Source of the DNA: Paracentrotus lividus
Taxonomy: Eukaryota; Echinodermata; Echinoidea; Camarodonta; Echinidae
Assembly: GCA_940671915.1 (NCBI GenBank)
Contig: CALNVZ010003434.1
Coordinates: 20,624,445 to 20,688,444, forward strand
DNA length: 64,000 nt
Direction: 5' to 3'
This document shows, piece after piece, positions 22,664 to 34,661 of the stretch. Each line of letters begins with the position of its first letter. Positions within the stretch are counted from its first letter, which is position 1. The notes under the pieces are model-generated. The model did not search any database and was not told where the DNA came from. It worked only from the letters and a program-made list of their open reading frames with translations. The position numbers and the translations under genes are program-made.

Positions 22664-24643
22664 GGTCAGTTTGGGGTTCTATGTTTCGGACACAAAAGGC
22701 AACTTTCATTGATGTTCAGCTTGACTGCATATCAAGCTTATATCAAGTCAACTGTGTGTATATATATGGTTCTGTTCAAAATGGCCAGTGCTTTCTAGCA
22801 AGTATCAATGTTGTGAAATCAAAAACCACAACTACTCACATATCAGGTTGATGATCCTACTAAAAATGTCCTGCCACTTCCTTGAAACTGCTTCTTTCAG
22901 TTGGTCCACATATAGAGACAATCACTCATATCGACATATAAAAAGTCCAAAGTTAACAAGGTGAGGAGCAACACTCACGCGCTCAACCCCGAACAAAATA
23001 GACGCCGTCCACATGCGATATGCATGTGATATGCGGAAATATTGACCATCGAGTAAAGATTCGTTTGTGATAATGTTCAAAGTGACAGGACTTTTTTTTA
23101 ACCAATCGAAATGAATTTACATCTCTGGAAAGATGAGAATTCAAGCTTTTAAAACGGCTTGATCATTAAGCTGTTATATAATTATGCGTTATCCAGGAAG
23201 ATAACTATGTGGCGTATGAGCTATTTTGAGAGCAAAATTGGCCATATTGTACAGGAATTTGATCTGATTAGGATTTCGAATTGACACAAGTGACAGGACT
23301 TTTTTTCCCTTTGCAGTAAGTTATTCCTATTTTTGAAAAAAAAAGACTCTTAGCGTGATTATTCAAGTTGATCATTTCTTTGAAAAGGTAGTTGCTCGCC
23401 ATAATCAAGAAACAAAGTGAAAAAACTGTGCAAAATACAAAATGTCTATGGCAGCGTTTGATTTGCGTAGAGTGATAGCGCCCTCTTCCTCTTAAGTTTA
23501 CAACTAGAATTGATATGTTTTCAGTTTTTTTCTCTCTTTTCTTTTCTTTCTTTCTGTCCTGTGTATTTTTGGCTGGTACCTATCAGATTTGGAATCAGCG
23601 CCTTCGAATTGGCAAGAAACCACAAAAAAACTTTAATATACCCATAAAATACGCATTTTCAATTGGGAGGCCATTATGGCAGCCATTTTGAATTTTAACG
23701 ATTTGCGAAAAATCTGTTGGGTTTTGCGGCTGGCACTCATCGAATTTGGAATCAGCACCCTCGAATTGATAAGAAACCACCAAACGAACTCAGAAATACC
23801 CTAAGAATACTGATTTTCTAGTTTGGCGCGAATTTTGGGCCATTTTGAATTTTAGCGATTTGCGTAAAATATGTTGGGTTTCGCGGCTGGCACTCATCGA
23901 ATTTGGAATCAGCACCCTGGAATTGATAAGAAACCACCAAACAACCCCAGAAATACCTTGGAATACCGATTTCCAGTTTTGGCGGCCATTATTTTGGCAG
24001 CCATTTTGAATTTTGCGATTTCCGTAAAATCCGCGAGGTTTCGCGACTGGCACTCATCGGATTTGGAATCAGCACCCTCGAATTGATAAGAAACCACCAA
24101 AACAACCTCAGAAATACCATTGGAATACTCATTTTCATATTTTGGCGGCCATTTTGGCGGCCATTTTTAATTTTCGCGATTTGTGAAAAATGCTCAAGGT
24201 TTCGCGTCTGGCACTCATCGGATTCGGAATCAGCACCCTCGAATTGACAAAGAATCATCAAAAAACATTGTATATATCAAAAAACAAGGTTACATGGTCT
24301 CTAGCCTGGACTATACCTCTTTACGATCAATAGACCAGTTTTCACTAAGTTATTTATAACTTATCCACATTTCTTTCCTGGCGATATACACGATATAGTA
24401 ACAAGGTATTCAAACAACTTGTAATTAAAAAAAATGATACATGGAATCCAGTTTGCATACATTAGTTGTTGCTATGTCAGACAAGCCTAAGACAAGCTTT
24501 CAGGTTGTCGAGAACAACCTCTATTTTAAAAAAAAGTATGAATGAAATTCGAATATGTTAGTAAACTGGTCCAATCATTTGACAACCATGCACCACCCTA
24601 TGTGAGAATTGGAATTTGGGTGCCTCAATATCTGACTTAGTCC
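22605..24643. repeat. 2-kb segment, copy A (left of the gap)
   Basis: It matches 24673-26696 along its whole length. It ends exactly at the run of Ns with the sequence (CTGACTTAGTC) at which copy B continues into unique DNA. It includes the start of the CR1-like element, about 900 bp of AT-rich sequence and an inverted 160-bp array. Confidence 0.9.
23583..24275 (-). repeat. 160-bp tandem array in inverted orientation (copy 2)
   Basis: On the + strand the complement landmark AATTTGGAATCAGCACC recurs at about 23590, 23741, 23898, 24058 and 24223. It is followed by the same flank (TATATATCAAAAAACAAGGT, then CTAGCCTGGACTATA) that leads the direct array at 14.7 kb. Confidence 0.9.
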
Positions 24644-24668
24644 NNNNNNNNNNNNNNNNNNNNNNNNN
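24644..24668. other. Assembly gap (25 N)
   Basis: Twenty-five unknown bases between the two copies of the 2-kb segment. Confidence 1.
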
Positions 24669-24672
24669 TTAT

Positions 24673-26696
24673 TATTAGTTGCGTTACACAACAGCACAAT
24701 AACAACACGGTCACTAGCTGGTCAGTGCCATGGTCAGTTTGGGGTTCTATTGTTCGGACACAAAAGGCAACTTTCATATGTGTTCAGCTTGACTGCATAT
24801 CAAGCTTATATCAAGTCAACTGTGTGTATATATATGGTTCCTGTTCAAAATGCCAGTGCTTTCTAGCAAGTATCAATGTTGTGAAATCAAAAACCACAAC
24901 TACTCACATATCAGGTTGATGATCCTACTAAAAATGTCCTGCCACTTCCTTGAAACTGCTTCTTTCAGTTGGTCCACATATAGAGACAATCACTCATATC
25001 GAAACATATAAAAAGTCCAAGTTAAACAGGTGAGGACAACACTCACGCGCTCAAACCCGAACAAAATAGACGCCGTCCACATGCGATATGCATGTGATAT
25101 GCGGAAATATTGACCCATCGAGTAAAGATTCTTTTTGATAATGTTCAAAGTGACAGGACTTTTTTTAACCAATCGAAATGAATTTACCATCTCTGGAAAG
25201 ATGAGAATTCAAGCTTTTAAAAACGGCTTGATCATTAAGCTGTTATATAATTATGCGTTATCCAGGAAGATAACTATGTGGCGTATGAGCTATTTTGAGA
25301 GCAAAATTGGCCATATTGTACAGGAATTTGATCTGATTAGATTCGAATTGACACAAGTGACAGGACTTTTTCCCCTTGCAGTAAGTTATTCCTATTTTTG
25401 AAAAAAAAAGACTCTTAGCGTGATTATTCAAGTTGATCATTTCTTTGAAAAGTAGTTGCTCGCCATAATCAAGAAAACAAAGTGAAAAAACTGTGCAAAA
25501 TACAAAATGTCTATGGCAGCGTTTGATTTGCTAGAGTGATACGCCCTCTTCTCTTAAGTTTACAACTAGAATTGATATGTTTTCAGTTTTCTTTCTCTCT
25601 TTTCTTTTCTTTCTTTCTGTCCTGTGTATTTTGTGGCTGGTACCTATCAGAATTTGGAATCAGCGCCTCGAATTGGCAAGAAACCACCAAAAAAACCTTT
25701 AATATACCCATAAAATACGCATTTTCATGGGAGGCCATTATGGCAGCCATTTTGAATTTTAACGATTTGCGAAAAATCTGTTGGGTTTTGCGGCTGGCAC
25801 TCATCGAATTTGGAATCAGCACCCTCGAATTGATAAGAAACACCAAAACGAACTCAGAAATACCCTAAGATACTGATTTCTATTTGGCGCGAATTTTGGC
25901 AGCCATTTGAATTTTAGCGATTTCGTAAAATATGTTGGGTTTCGCGGCTGGCACTCATCGAATTTGGAATCAGCACCCTGGAATTGATAAGAAACCACCA
26001 AAACAACCCCAGAAATACCCTTGAATACCGATTTCCATTTTGCGGCCATTATTTTGGCAGCCATTTTGAATTTTTGCGATTTCCGTAAAATCCGCGAGGT
26101 TTCGCGACTGGCACTCATCGGATTTGGAATCAGCACCCTCGAATTGATAAGAAACCACCAAAACAACTCAGAAATACCATTGGAATACTCATTTTCATAT
26201 TTTGGCGGCCATTTTGCGGCCATTTTTAATTTTCGCATTTGTGAAAAATGCTCAAGGTTTCGCGTCTGGCACTCATCGGATTCGAATCAGCACCCTCGAA
26301 TTGACAAAGAATCATCAAAAAACATTGTATATATCAAAAAACAAGGTTACATGGTCTCTAGCCTGGACTATACCTCTTTACGATCAATAGACCAGTTTTC
26401 ACTAAGTTATTTATAACTTATCCACATTTCTTTCCTGGCGATATACACGATATAGTAACAAGGTATTCAAACAACTTGTAATTAAAAAAAATGATACATG
26501 GAATCCAGTTTGCATACATTAGTTGTTGCTATGTCAGACAAGCCTAAGACAAGCTTTCAGGTTGTCGAGAACAACCTCTATTTATAAAAAAGTATGAATG
26601 AAATTCGAATATGTTAGTAAACTGGTCCAATCATTTGACAACCATGCACCACCCATAGTGAGAATTGGAATTTGGGTGCCTCAATATCTGACTTAG
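24673..26696. repeat. 2-kb segment, copy B (right of the gap)
   Basis: It is a near-identical repeat of 22605-24643. It is about 14 bp shorter, and the differences are mostly single-base gains and losses (for example AACAGCGG against AACACGG, and T-run lengths). It continues beyond the shared end into unique sequence. Confidence 0.9.
25657..26335 (-). repeat. 160-bp tandem array in inverted orientation (copy 3, within copy B)
   Basis: Same monomers, order and flank as the array at 23583-24275, with scattered one-base deletions. It is probably the same locus assembled twice. Confidence 0.85.
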
Positions 26697-26772
26697 TCAC
26701 ACTTTTCTGACAAATAATTTGTAATGAACATAACTTTTCCAGAAGAGTTTGAATATACATTGTCGTATCAAG

Positions 26773-26870
26773 ACAACTACCCCTGGACATAACCCCCAGA
26801 ACTACAACGTTGTGTTAGGGTTAGGTGGTAGATTTTAATTGGGGGCTGTTGTCCGGGGGTAATTATCCAA
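26773..26870. repeat. Short inverted repeat (hairpin, about 100 bp)
   Basis: GACAACTACCCCTGGACA and AACCCCC on the left are mirrored by GGGGGCTGTTGTCCGGGGGTAATT on the right. It looks like a miniature element with ends of about 25 bp and several mismatches. Confidence 0.55.
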
Positions 26871-28590
26871 CTGTTTGAATGAATTATAAACCTGCAAGAA
26901 ATGAGAGCAGACTCAAACGAAGAAAACTTTCAACAAAAATAGGGTAGAGAATTCAGAGTTTTGTTGACATTATGATCTAAATGATGTGTGATGTCTTCGC
27001 GACGCTGCAGGGCAAATACGTTGCCATGGATACGCATCATCGTAATGGAACAAGAGTGTACAGTTTCATTTTGAAACTGTCCCTTGGTATGAAAAACATG
27101 TTGTTAGCCACGGGAGAAGTTCTAGTGAAGCATTAATGCTCGAATGACATCAGTGCAAGTGTGCCCCCTTGGGAGGATAACATACCAACAGTTACGGGGT
27201 ATTTTCGGGACAAGGTTGAGTATACGTAGTTCACATAAGGTCACGATATTTGATGCTGTCCCGGGGTGTTTGGCAAAGAAAGTCAAATGTTTGTTATGTG
27301 AAAATGGAAAGTAAAAAGTTTTACCCCGACCAAGGGGGCAATACAACCTCCTTGCAAGACAAATCAACGTCCATTTGCAAGCAGTAATGTCATGAATATT
27401 ACAGGTCCAAATAATTTTTGCATGTCTTAATGTCTTTGTAAAGTTATTCAATATTAAACAAAATCGAGTGTTGAATTTTGTAGATGAACACGCTTCGTCT
27501 CCCTAGTTTCTTATTTATCATCTGATCATTAAACAAAAAAAAATATGGATATGGGGGAGGGGCGGGAAGGTCTTGTCTCCACATTGCGTTCAAAACATGC
27601 CATGCATGTAGCATCGTTACGAAACTAAAGGATTCCAATGACAAACAGTTTGATCTTCATAAATTTATCAATTATCTAAAGTAATAAAATATTGACCAAA
27701 AATCAACCGCATTTATGATGGCTTCCTGTTTGTATTGGGTCTAAAAGTACAATCATACAAAAGATGACATTCTTGTCTTATTTCACGCATTTGCCTCCTT
27801 TGCCCTCTATTATTTGGCGTGAACTCTCTGAATAAAAGCTTTCGTCTCCCACCAAGATTGTAACAAAATAGCTCGCATCCATCAATCGGTGTCATTTATT
27901 ACACAATCCAGTGCGTTTCCATGAAGATTGAATACTTATGAATCGTATCAGATTCTGTAGGTGCGTGCAAATTGTCCCGAGTGTTACATGTTTACTTCTC
28001 AACTTTCATAGCATTTAAATGGTAATTATATGCCGTTTGTCTAGGCCTGTTATGCCAACTTTTAACAAAAATATTCGATTTAAAAACAAGCTGACAAATA
28101 AAATGTGTCATTTATTGCACAATCCATCATTGAATTTGAAGCACTTGACATAATTGATAAGGACATACTTGATATTGTCATTTATCACAGTCTGACACAA
28201 CATGGTAATGAAAATGGTACTTTCGAGTTATACTGCACGTCCCGTATGATAGTGACATAAAAATACAATGTAAATAGGACCTCAGATCTAACTATAAACG
28301 TTATGATCTACATTGCCTCTAAGTTAAAGTCGCGCTTGCCAATTTAGACAGATTTACTTATGCCATTCATAATTCTCAAAGCTTTAAAATATCGAGACTA
28401 TGGAATCCGTGTATATATACAGGCTACAAGTACTCTCAAATATGAATACATAATAATAATTAATAGGTGGAAAATAAAACAATTCATAATAACTATTCGC
28501 TATAACACCATCAGCCACAATACCCACAAACGTTTAACTTGATATCAATGATTCCAAAAACTGCGATTATAATTATTTCGAAGTACTCAC
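26871..28590. other. Probable first intron of the GAS2-like gene, no exon seen
   Basis: This lies directly downstream (- strand) of the GAS2-like exon's donor. I looked for the Cys-rich start and the VGGGWDTL-type block of the GAS2 domain and did not find them here. The remaining sequence is AT-rich with no supported feature. Confidence 0.45.
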
Positions 28591-29478
28591 CAGTTCATCC
28601 AAGGTCTTGAGTACTTCATCATTGAGCATGATCTGTTTAGGAGGATCTCCTGAACCCTCGTGTTGCTTGTGATGTTTGGAAGACATCCTTCTTACTCTAG
28701 GTTTCACCTTGGGGATGGACGACCCCCTCCTCTGAGGTGACGGCTCCGGGGACGAGGCACACTCCATCGGTCGGCCTTCCGAATCGGCCTCCGACTCGGG
28801 TTCGGCATCGCTCGTCGTTTCCGAACTCGGCGATGCAGGTTCCGTTGAAGTGTAAGAGTCCGGTTCCGAAGGCGTACCGGCTTCGAGTTCGCGGTCAATC
28901 TCCTGCTCGAGTTGTACGAGCATCGGCACAGGCATGCCGATGGGACCACCACGTCGGGCAACCTCCAGGAGACAGAGGATGAAACTCTTGTCATTCTTCC
29001 TCAAAACAAGATCGTCCGATTCGAACAAGAGCACCTCATTGATCCTTAAGGAGTGTCTGCACCAATGGATGAAGTTACTAATGTTATCCCTTGCGAGAAA
29101 GGTTCCCGCTTTGGCGTCGAGTTTGTATCGTATATCGTCGTGTTTGACGAAGATTCCGTGGACGAACTCCAACTCCTCGTCGTCCGGGAAGTTCCGGCAT
29201 CGGTAGTCGATGGCCTCACGCCGGACCTTGTTGGCATGCTGGCACAGAAGAGCACCGTTTTCCAATCGGTCGAAGAAAGACTCTGGTAGTATTTCCTGAT
29301 CGTAAAGGTTGCTGAGCCACTCGGCCAAGTCCTCTCGCATCGCGTAGAGGTACTCATCTTTGGTTCTGAAAGGTTTCAGGGATGCCCCCTCCCATGTCGA
29401 GTTGTACCGGTCGTCGTAAGGGTTGTTGTACCGGGCACGCTCATCGTGCAATGTCTGTAAACCGTCCATCGCTACCAT
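28591..29478 (-). CDS. GAS2L: GAS2-like protein, first coding exon (calponin-homology domain)
   Basis: GAS2-like proteins link actin filaments to microtubules. This exon encodes 296 residues. Residues 1-40 are a polar lead. A single calponin-homology (actin-binding) domain spans about 43-175, with AMREDLAEWLSNLY, LPESFFDRLENGALLCQHAN, ARDNISNFIHWCR and ESDDLVLRKNDKSFILCLLE, all typical of the GAS2 family. Residues 200-255 are rich in Ser, Pro and Glu; a basic patch follows (KVKPRVRRMSSKHHKQ). The exon ends LKTLDEL at the donor CTG|GTGAGT, in phase 0, which matches the family's lead-in to the microtubule-binding GAS2 domain. That domain is not seen in the window. A second ATG lies nine bases after the first; both have acceptable contexts. 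The family call is firm; which paralogue (GAS2L1, 2 or 3) is not. Confidence 0.92.
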
Positions 29479-30633
29479 CGAGAATTCGATTTACAATCTT
29501 CAACCACCACAGAGAAAATCAACAAATTATCACCAACATTATCATTTTTCCCTATCAAACCAATGACGATTCCGTCCGCCCCTATATTCCAATACTGATG
29601 TTCGATCGAGCTCAGCTGCGACAGATGTCGGTTTTCTCGATGTTTTCTCTTTTGTGTGAGAAAGTTGGGCTCTATATTCACGGTTTCGATCTTACTCACA
29701 ACACTAAACACAAAACCATGTACAAGTATCTCCCGCAAGGCCGAGAGAAATTCAGAAATGATGACACTAAAAGTGACAATGTTTGCCGCTGCTAAAGTCC
29801 AAAGAACACAAATTATGACCATGAACGTCAGCCTACGACTGTCCTAGCCGTCTGCCCTGATCCTCGGCTGGCCGTGTGTGTTTAACCTTGTTCCTTTTGG
29901 TCGACAAGCATACACGTGTTGGCAAAACATCAACACCATTACACTCAGATCGATTCAAGCACAAAGACCATGTAATCAATAATTCCAAGTGGGGAGGATC
30001 AAATTCACGACGAACAGCAACAATTATGACGACAAGCAAGTTCATAAGCACTTTCCCGTGAATAGGAAGAAATAAAATTCCATCCAAGTTTAGAACTCTG
30101 TTGTGATGATTTGTTATGCGGAGGAAAATGCTCCTCAATGTTGACTGATTGGTGGCTTGATGTCTACTATACTAACGGTATATACTTTGAGTTATCGTTC
30201 TGAATGATTTCAGAAACACACAAAAGATCCTAAATACAAAAGAATCCTGCCCACAAATATGCAAGATTTTATTCACTTTTTCCCTCGCAGGATAAAGCTT
30301 AGCAAGCTTTTGTGCGTATCACGCTAGAGCGGTCACTTGTTACCATTTGAGTGGGCACATTTCCAGGACGGACACTTTAAATAATCAAAAGTGCGTCGAG
30401 TGTATGCACTGCAGCTATAATTGAAAATAAAGAACAGCTTAACAAGAGATTAGATCAATCTCAATAGGTTTCAATTTAAATCCGATCATTGAATGGATGA
30501 ATATAATCCAAAACAGTAGCTGTCCTTTGGCTGTGAAGAAATCCAGCCTCCGAAACAAACGCCCGTTCGCTCCAAGGCTCACCGCTTGACTGAAAGGGGG
30601 TGAACTTGGGACTCCTTAATTTTCAGAGGCTCT
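29479..30633. other. 5' region of the GAS2-like gene
   Basis: Sequence upstream of the GAS2-like start on the - strand, which may include 5' UTR and upstream non-coding exons. Short frames here overlap one another and are not coding-like. Confidence 0.4.
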
Positions 30634-30697
30634 GTTGCCATAGAGGGGGTAAGGCTAGGGGCGGGGCTAGAGACGCCAAGTTGGTTGCCAGGGTAAT
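30634..30697 (-). promoter_or_regulatory. Possible RFX X-box sites and GC box upstream of the GAS2-like gene
   Basis: GTTGCCAGGGTAAT at 30684-30697 fits the RFX X-box (GTNRCC, 0-3 spacer bases, RGYAAC) with one mismatch. A GTTGCC half-site lies at 30634-30639, and a GGGGCGGGGC box lies between them at about 30659-30667. The cluster is about 1.2 kb upstream of the GAS2-like start. No transcription start can be read from the sequence alone. Confidence 0.35.
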
Positions 30698-33220
30698 GCC
30701 CTACTTCTTAGAGATATTGAAGGATCCGTAAAGCGATATCCTCTGGCGGTGGAAGGGTGTAATTTGCTGAACCTGTGGGGTAAGACAAATCAAATGAAAA
30801 ATGAGAAGCGTTAGTGGAATATTAGCGACAAATAGTGGTAAAACTTAAATCAGCACAGACCAAAACACCTTGCCTTTTTGTAGTTGGGCAATGGAGATAG
30901 GGGCCTTATTGGGAACATTACAGTCAGAGTTCAGAGTCACTTATTTATTCATATTTTTTCAGATAACATGAATAACAAAGGCATAATGACGAAGAAGGGC
31001 TCATTATTGTTTTCCAAAAATAGAAATCAAGGATTTGGGTTAATATTGACCATCCTTCAAAATCGACCAAAAATACCAATCTTCATAAACAACAAAAACA
31101 TTATATTGTCAATGGGGTTGAGCTGGCTTAATCTCACTTCAATTTCGACAAATCCATAACGAGGCTGACAATTTCGATGTTTAATCTATTTAGAAAGTAA
31201 TTAAAGGGGGTCGAAAAAGATGGTGAAAGTTGTTTGGGGTGTGGTTGTTTTCTGTCATACATCACCGTGCCCATGAAAATTATACCCCAGGGTTCTCGAT
31301 TATTTTTCTCCCAACAAGCTAAAATAACACTGAATAGTCAACAATAAAAACATGTTTTAAATTAATTTCAATTTTCAATAAAAACAAAAGTGGGTGTGAT
31401 GTTTCACAGTTAGCTCTGTCTAAATGGAAATTAATGCCTACGAAAATGTTATCAAAACGAAGTGAATTTGTTATTTACATGGATCGTTGACAATTAGCTT
31501 ACTTTAGCTTTCTAATTCATCTGACATAGTTAGGCGTATAAAAGAAATTTGAATATATGAAAAGAATAAGACAGAGATGACAGAGAGTGGAAGAGAAAAG
31601 ATGACACATTATTTCTTATCATTGTTCTAATTCAAAATGGTCTTCATAATGCACTTTTTCAATGGTGTAAAAGATTCAATTGAATTAATCATTTAATTAA
31701 ATTCAATTTAATCAATTTAATCAATTTAACCCATTAAACAAGTGCATTATGGAGATCATTTTGAATGAGATGATAACGATGATAAGATATAATGTTTCAT
31801 CTTTTCTCTCCATAAATCTATCGACAATCCCAAATTCATTTTTTATTTGAACTTTAAAAACCAGTGAATATGGTCAGTGGCCATGGTGGCTGACACAACA
31901 ACAGACAATCAAACAATCCGTTCCTGCTAGTTACACCATATTCTAATTAGGCCTTCCTATTTTTATTTAGACCTACACAATATATAGAATTAATCAGGAT
32001 TCACGCAGTGGGGTTTTAATGAGATCATTTGCTCATTAGGCCAATACAGGAAATGCATGGGAAGGGATTCAAAAAGGCATTTTGAAATGAATTTGGAAAT
32101 CACACACTGACAAAGTCACTTATTTAGTTTACAGACATATTAGTTTTGTTGTTCATTTAATTATTTTTTTTAATCAATTCAATTATCTTCTTCTTTTTTT
32201 TTTCCTTTTAGGCCTATTTACTTTTTTTGGTGGTTGCAATTTGTCAAAAAAATTTTTTTTTTTCATGATTCAATACCATTGGTTTACAATTTTCTTTGGC
32301 TTTTGTAACCAGCACACATCAAAAGAGAAAAGCCTTTTCGCATATAATAATTATTATCCGGCCTAGTTACTTGTATATCATGTATATAGGCCCAATTGTA
32401 GGCCTATATAGTTACAAAGACAAAGAATGACTTCCTTGTATTATTAAAGCGTATAGGTCAATTATATGAACATGGAATATGGTACCATATACGTACAAAT
32501 CAGTAAATCAATTCAAACCGTAATTACACGTGGAAACACTAAAAACGAACAGACTTTAAAAACATTACAAAGGATTTAATCTCACCCTTTAAATTCGTAA
32601 TTCCAATGAGATTCAGTCATCTGGTGGACAGGTATTTCCTTGTACGAAACTTGCTGTGCGACCCCCGGGGTCACGCCGGCCGGCTAGTCTGTCTGCATAC
32701 AGGCGAGTTTCTCCAAGTTTAATCCCATATGATTATCACCTTACGTGGGTTGTGCATTTGTCTCCAAATGGGATGCACTGCTGCAGTCCCGGTTATCCAA
32801 TGCTTAAGAAGTCGAGAAGAAATTATTGCAGATAATATTATATTCCAAAATATGTTTGGTCCGTCAATTAGGAACTTTGGGGGATATTCCCCAAAGCATA
32901 AATTAGGCCGTAGTTGACCATACGTTGAACAGCGATTGTAACACATTTAGATTACATGCTGAATGTCGTGTCCGAACTATTATCTCTACGTGCAGTTTAC
33001 AACTGACCAGCGCTAGCTAGCTGCCAACACGAAGTTTCGCATGCAAAGCCAATGCGATGCACAAAACAGCATATAATAGCAGACAGCAATTTCCCGATCA
33101 ATGCTGCATAAAACGTCGACAGAGGGTGCTATGTACATACGATTTCAATACACATTGGTCAACACCATAATCGGTCCTCGTCACTTGGGACTGGTCAGCA
33201 CTCCGTATTAAGACATACTA
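30698..33220. other. Divergent intergenic region, no gene supported
   Basis: AT-rich sequence between the head-to-head GAS2-like and GCN1 genes. Apart from the hairpin at 31.63-31.77 kb nothing is recognisable. Confidence 0.4.
31631..31768. repeat. 138-bp hairpin
   Basis: TTCAAAATGGTCTTCATAAT and GCACTTTTTCAATGG on the left pair with CCATTAAACAAGTGC and ATTATGGAGATCATTTTGAA on the right. The loop is made of AATTCAATTTAAT repeats. Confidence 0.7.
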
Positions 33221-33223
33221 CTA

Positions 33224-34661
33224 GGGTGTTTTCGCTGGACTACGGAGGACCTTATCTAGAACGTTAGCAGAAAAAGGGCACTATTTTTCAAAATACCTGC
33301 AAATCCTCGTTTTCTATCTTCTCCAATAACTTTGAATAAAAGTTTCCAATGGTAACCGCACATGTACTCTTTGGCTTGTGAGACGTTGTAACGTACATTG
33401 TTGCAAGATAGTTTCAATTAGTATATAGGGCTTTAATATACAGTGCGACCCAGAAAAAAAAAATTGAAAGCCTCTGTCATATTGAAATGTTAGAGTTTTA
33501 TGACTTTGATATTTATTTCATAGTAAAGAGTCACTCTATATTCAATTATACCAAACGTATAACTGTGTTGTACCGGATGACTGAGCACTTAGGCTTTCAA
33601 AAATAGTATTTTTATTAATTTTTTTTTTTTAAAGTTTATTACCAAGTTTGAGCAAAAGCAACCCTTGCAATTAATTAGTCTTTTAAAAAAATATTTTTGT
33701 TCCTTATGAATAGACCCATGCAGAAGGACTGAAACAATGAATGAATGCTCAGAAGCCAGGGTTGCTTGTGACAAAACTCCGATACTTTATTCCGTCGCCA
33801 AGACGTCTCCAAGACGTCTCCTCGACAATTTTCATAAACTGTCTCAAAGTAAAAGCCATCTCAAAGTAGTTTCAAAGTATTTTCCGCGAAGTGAGATACC
33901 TACCTTACTCTTCGTCATTATAATAAAATAAATAGATACATATCCCTAATCATTAAACACATAAGACATACAATCTTAATATGAGGCTCTCAAAGTTTGG
34001 TTTACTCTTTTTTGGGACGCACTGTATAAGAGACAAGACGGAGTATGCGGAATGCAATCAAAGGCGCAAACCCCGCTTTTGTCATCTTGCATAAAGGATG
34101 TCATACCGGGGAAACATAGTTCCTTTTTTTCATACCAAGGTTTTATTGTGTCAAATGCGTCAATGTGCATTTCAACTGACCTTAGGCATTGCTGATATGA
34201 AAAGAACGTAAAATAACCTACCGCCCAGCCTTTATGATAAGTCAAATCAAAATATGCTTCTTTATGTTTTTAACAAAGGGGGGAATGCCTGTCGGCCCCT
34301 AAACCTCGCCTGTATACATTCCCATTAAAAGCGCTAGCTGGTTGGCTGATAAGTGACCCTACGTTCTCCGCTGAAAACCTGCGTTGTAGATTTGAGGAGA
34401 ACGTACATTTCCCCCAAAATAGCGTTGTAGATTTGAGAACGGGGAGCTAGGCTCTTGGAACTGAGGAAAACCCTTCGATTTTGCACACGTGATCTCGAAA
34501 TTTATACGCTTGCCAGTCGTTTCTAGTAAATAACAGTTTTACACACTCTTTTTCCTTTACTAACAGTATGCAGGGGTTTGGGGTTTGAGCTATTTTGAAA
34601 ATAAAGCCCTTTATACTGCTAACGTTCTAGATTAGGTCCTCCGTCTTCCAGCGAAAACACG
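33224..34661. mobile_element. 1.4-kb inverted-repeat element with a mariner-type element nested inside
   Basis: The ends carry about 70-bp inverted repeats: GTGTTTTCGCTGGACTACGG, then AGGACCTTATCTAGAACGTT on the left, with the matching complement at 34590-34660. The arms differ at about one base in ten. No coding frame for a transposase was seen. The target duplication is not clear. Confidence 0.7.
33441..34024. mobile_element. Mariner-type miniature element, TA-flanked
   Basis: The ends are CAGTGCGACCCAGAAAAA (left) and the complement of CAGTGCGTCCCAAAAAAGAG (right), with TA on both sides (33439-33440, 34025-34026), as for Tc1/mariner insertions. The outer parts match the shorter element in GCN1 intron 3 at 40.92-41.20 kb. 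It sits inside the 33.2-34.7 kb element. Confidence 0.75.

Larger units (their letters stand above)
18421..22668 (-). mobile_element. Decayed CR1-like non-LTR retrotransposon
   Basis: Read on the - strand, the order is: a short frame with a signal-like N-terminus (22663-22452), a 2A-like motif (22457-22434), a PHD-type zinc finger, the start of an APE endonuclease domain, a linker, the reverse transcriptase and an eroded C-terminal region. A 3' UTR follows, ending at about 18420 in an A-rich tail of AATAAAT units. Stops and frameshifts throughout mean it is not active. The 3' end family also occurs alone at 41.8 kb. The 5' end lies close to the start of the 2-kb duplicated segment, so its true limit cannot be fixed. 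Confidence 0.85.
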
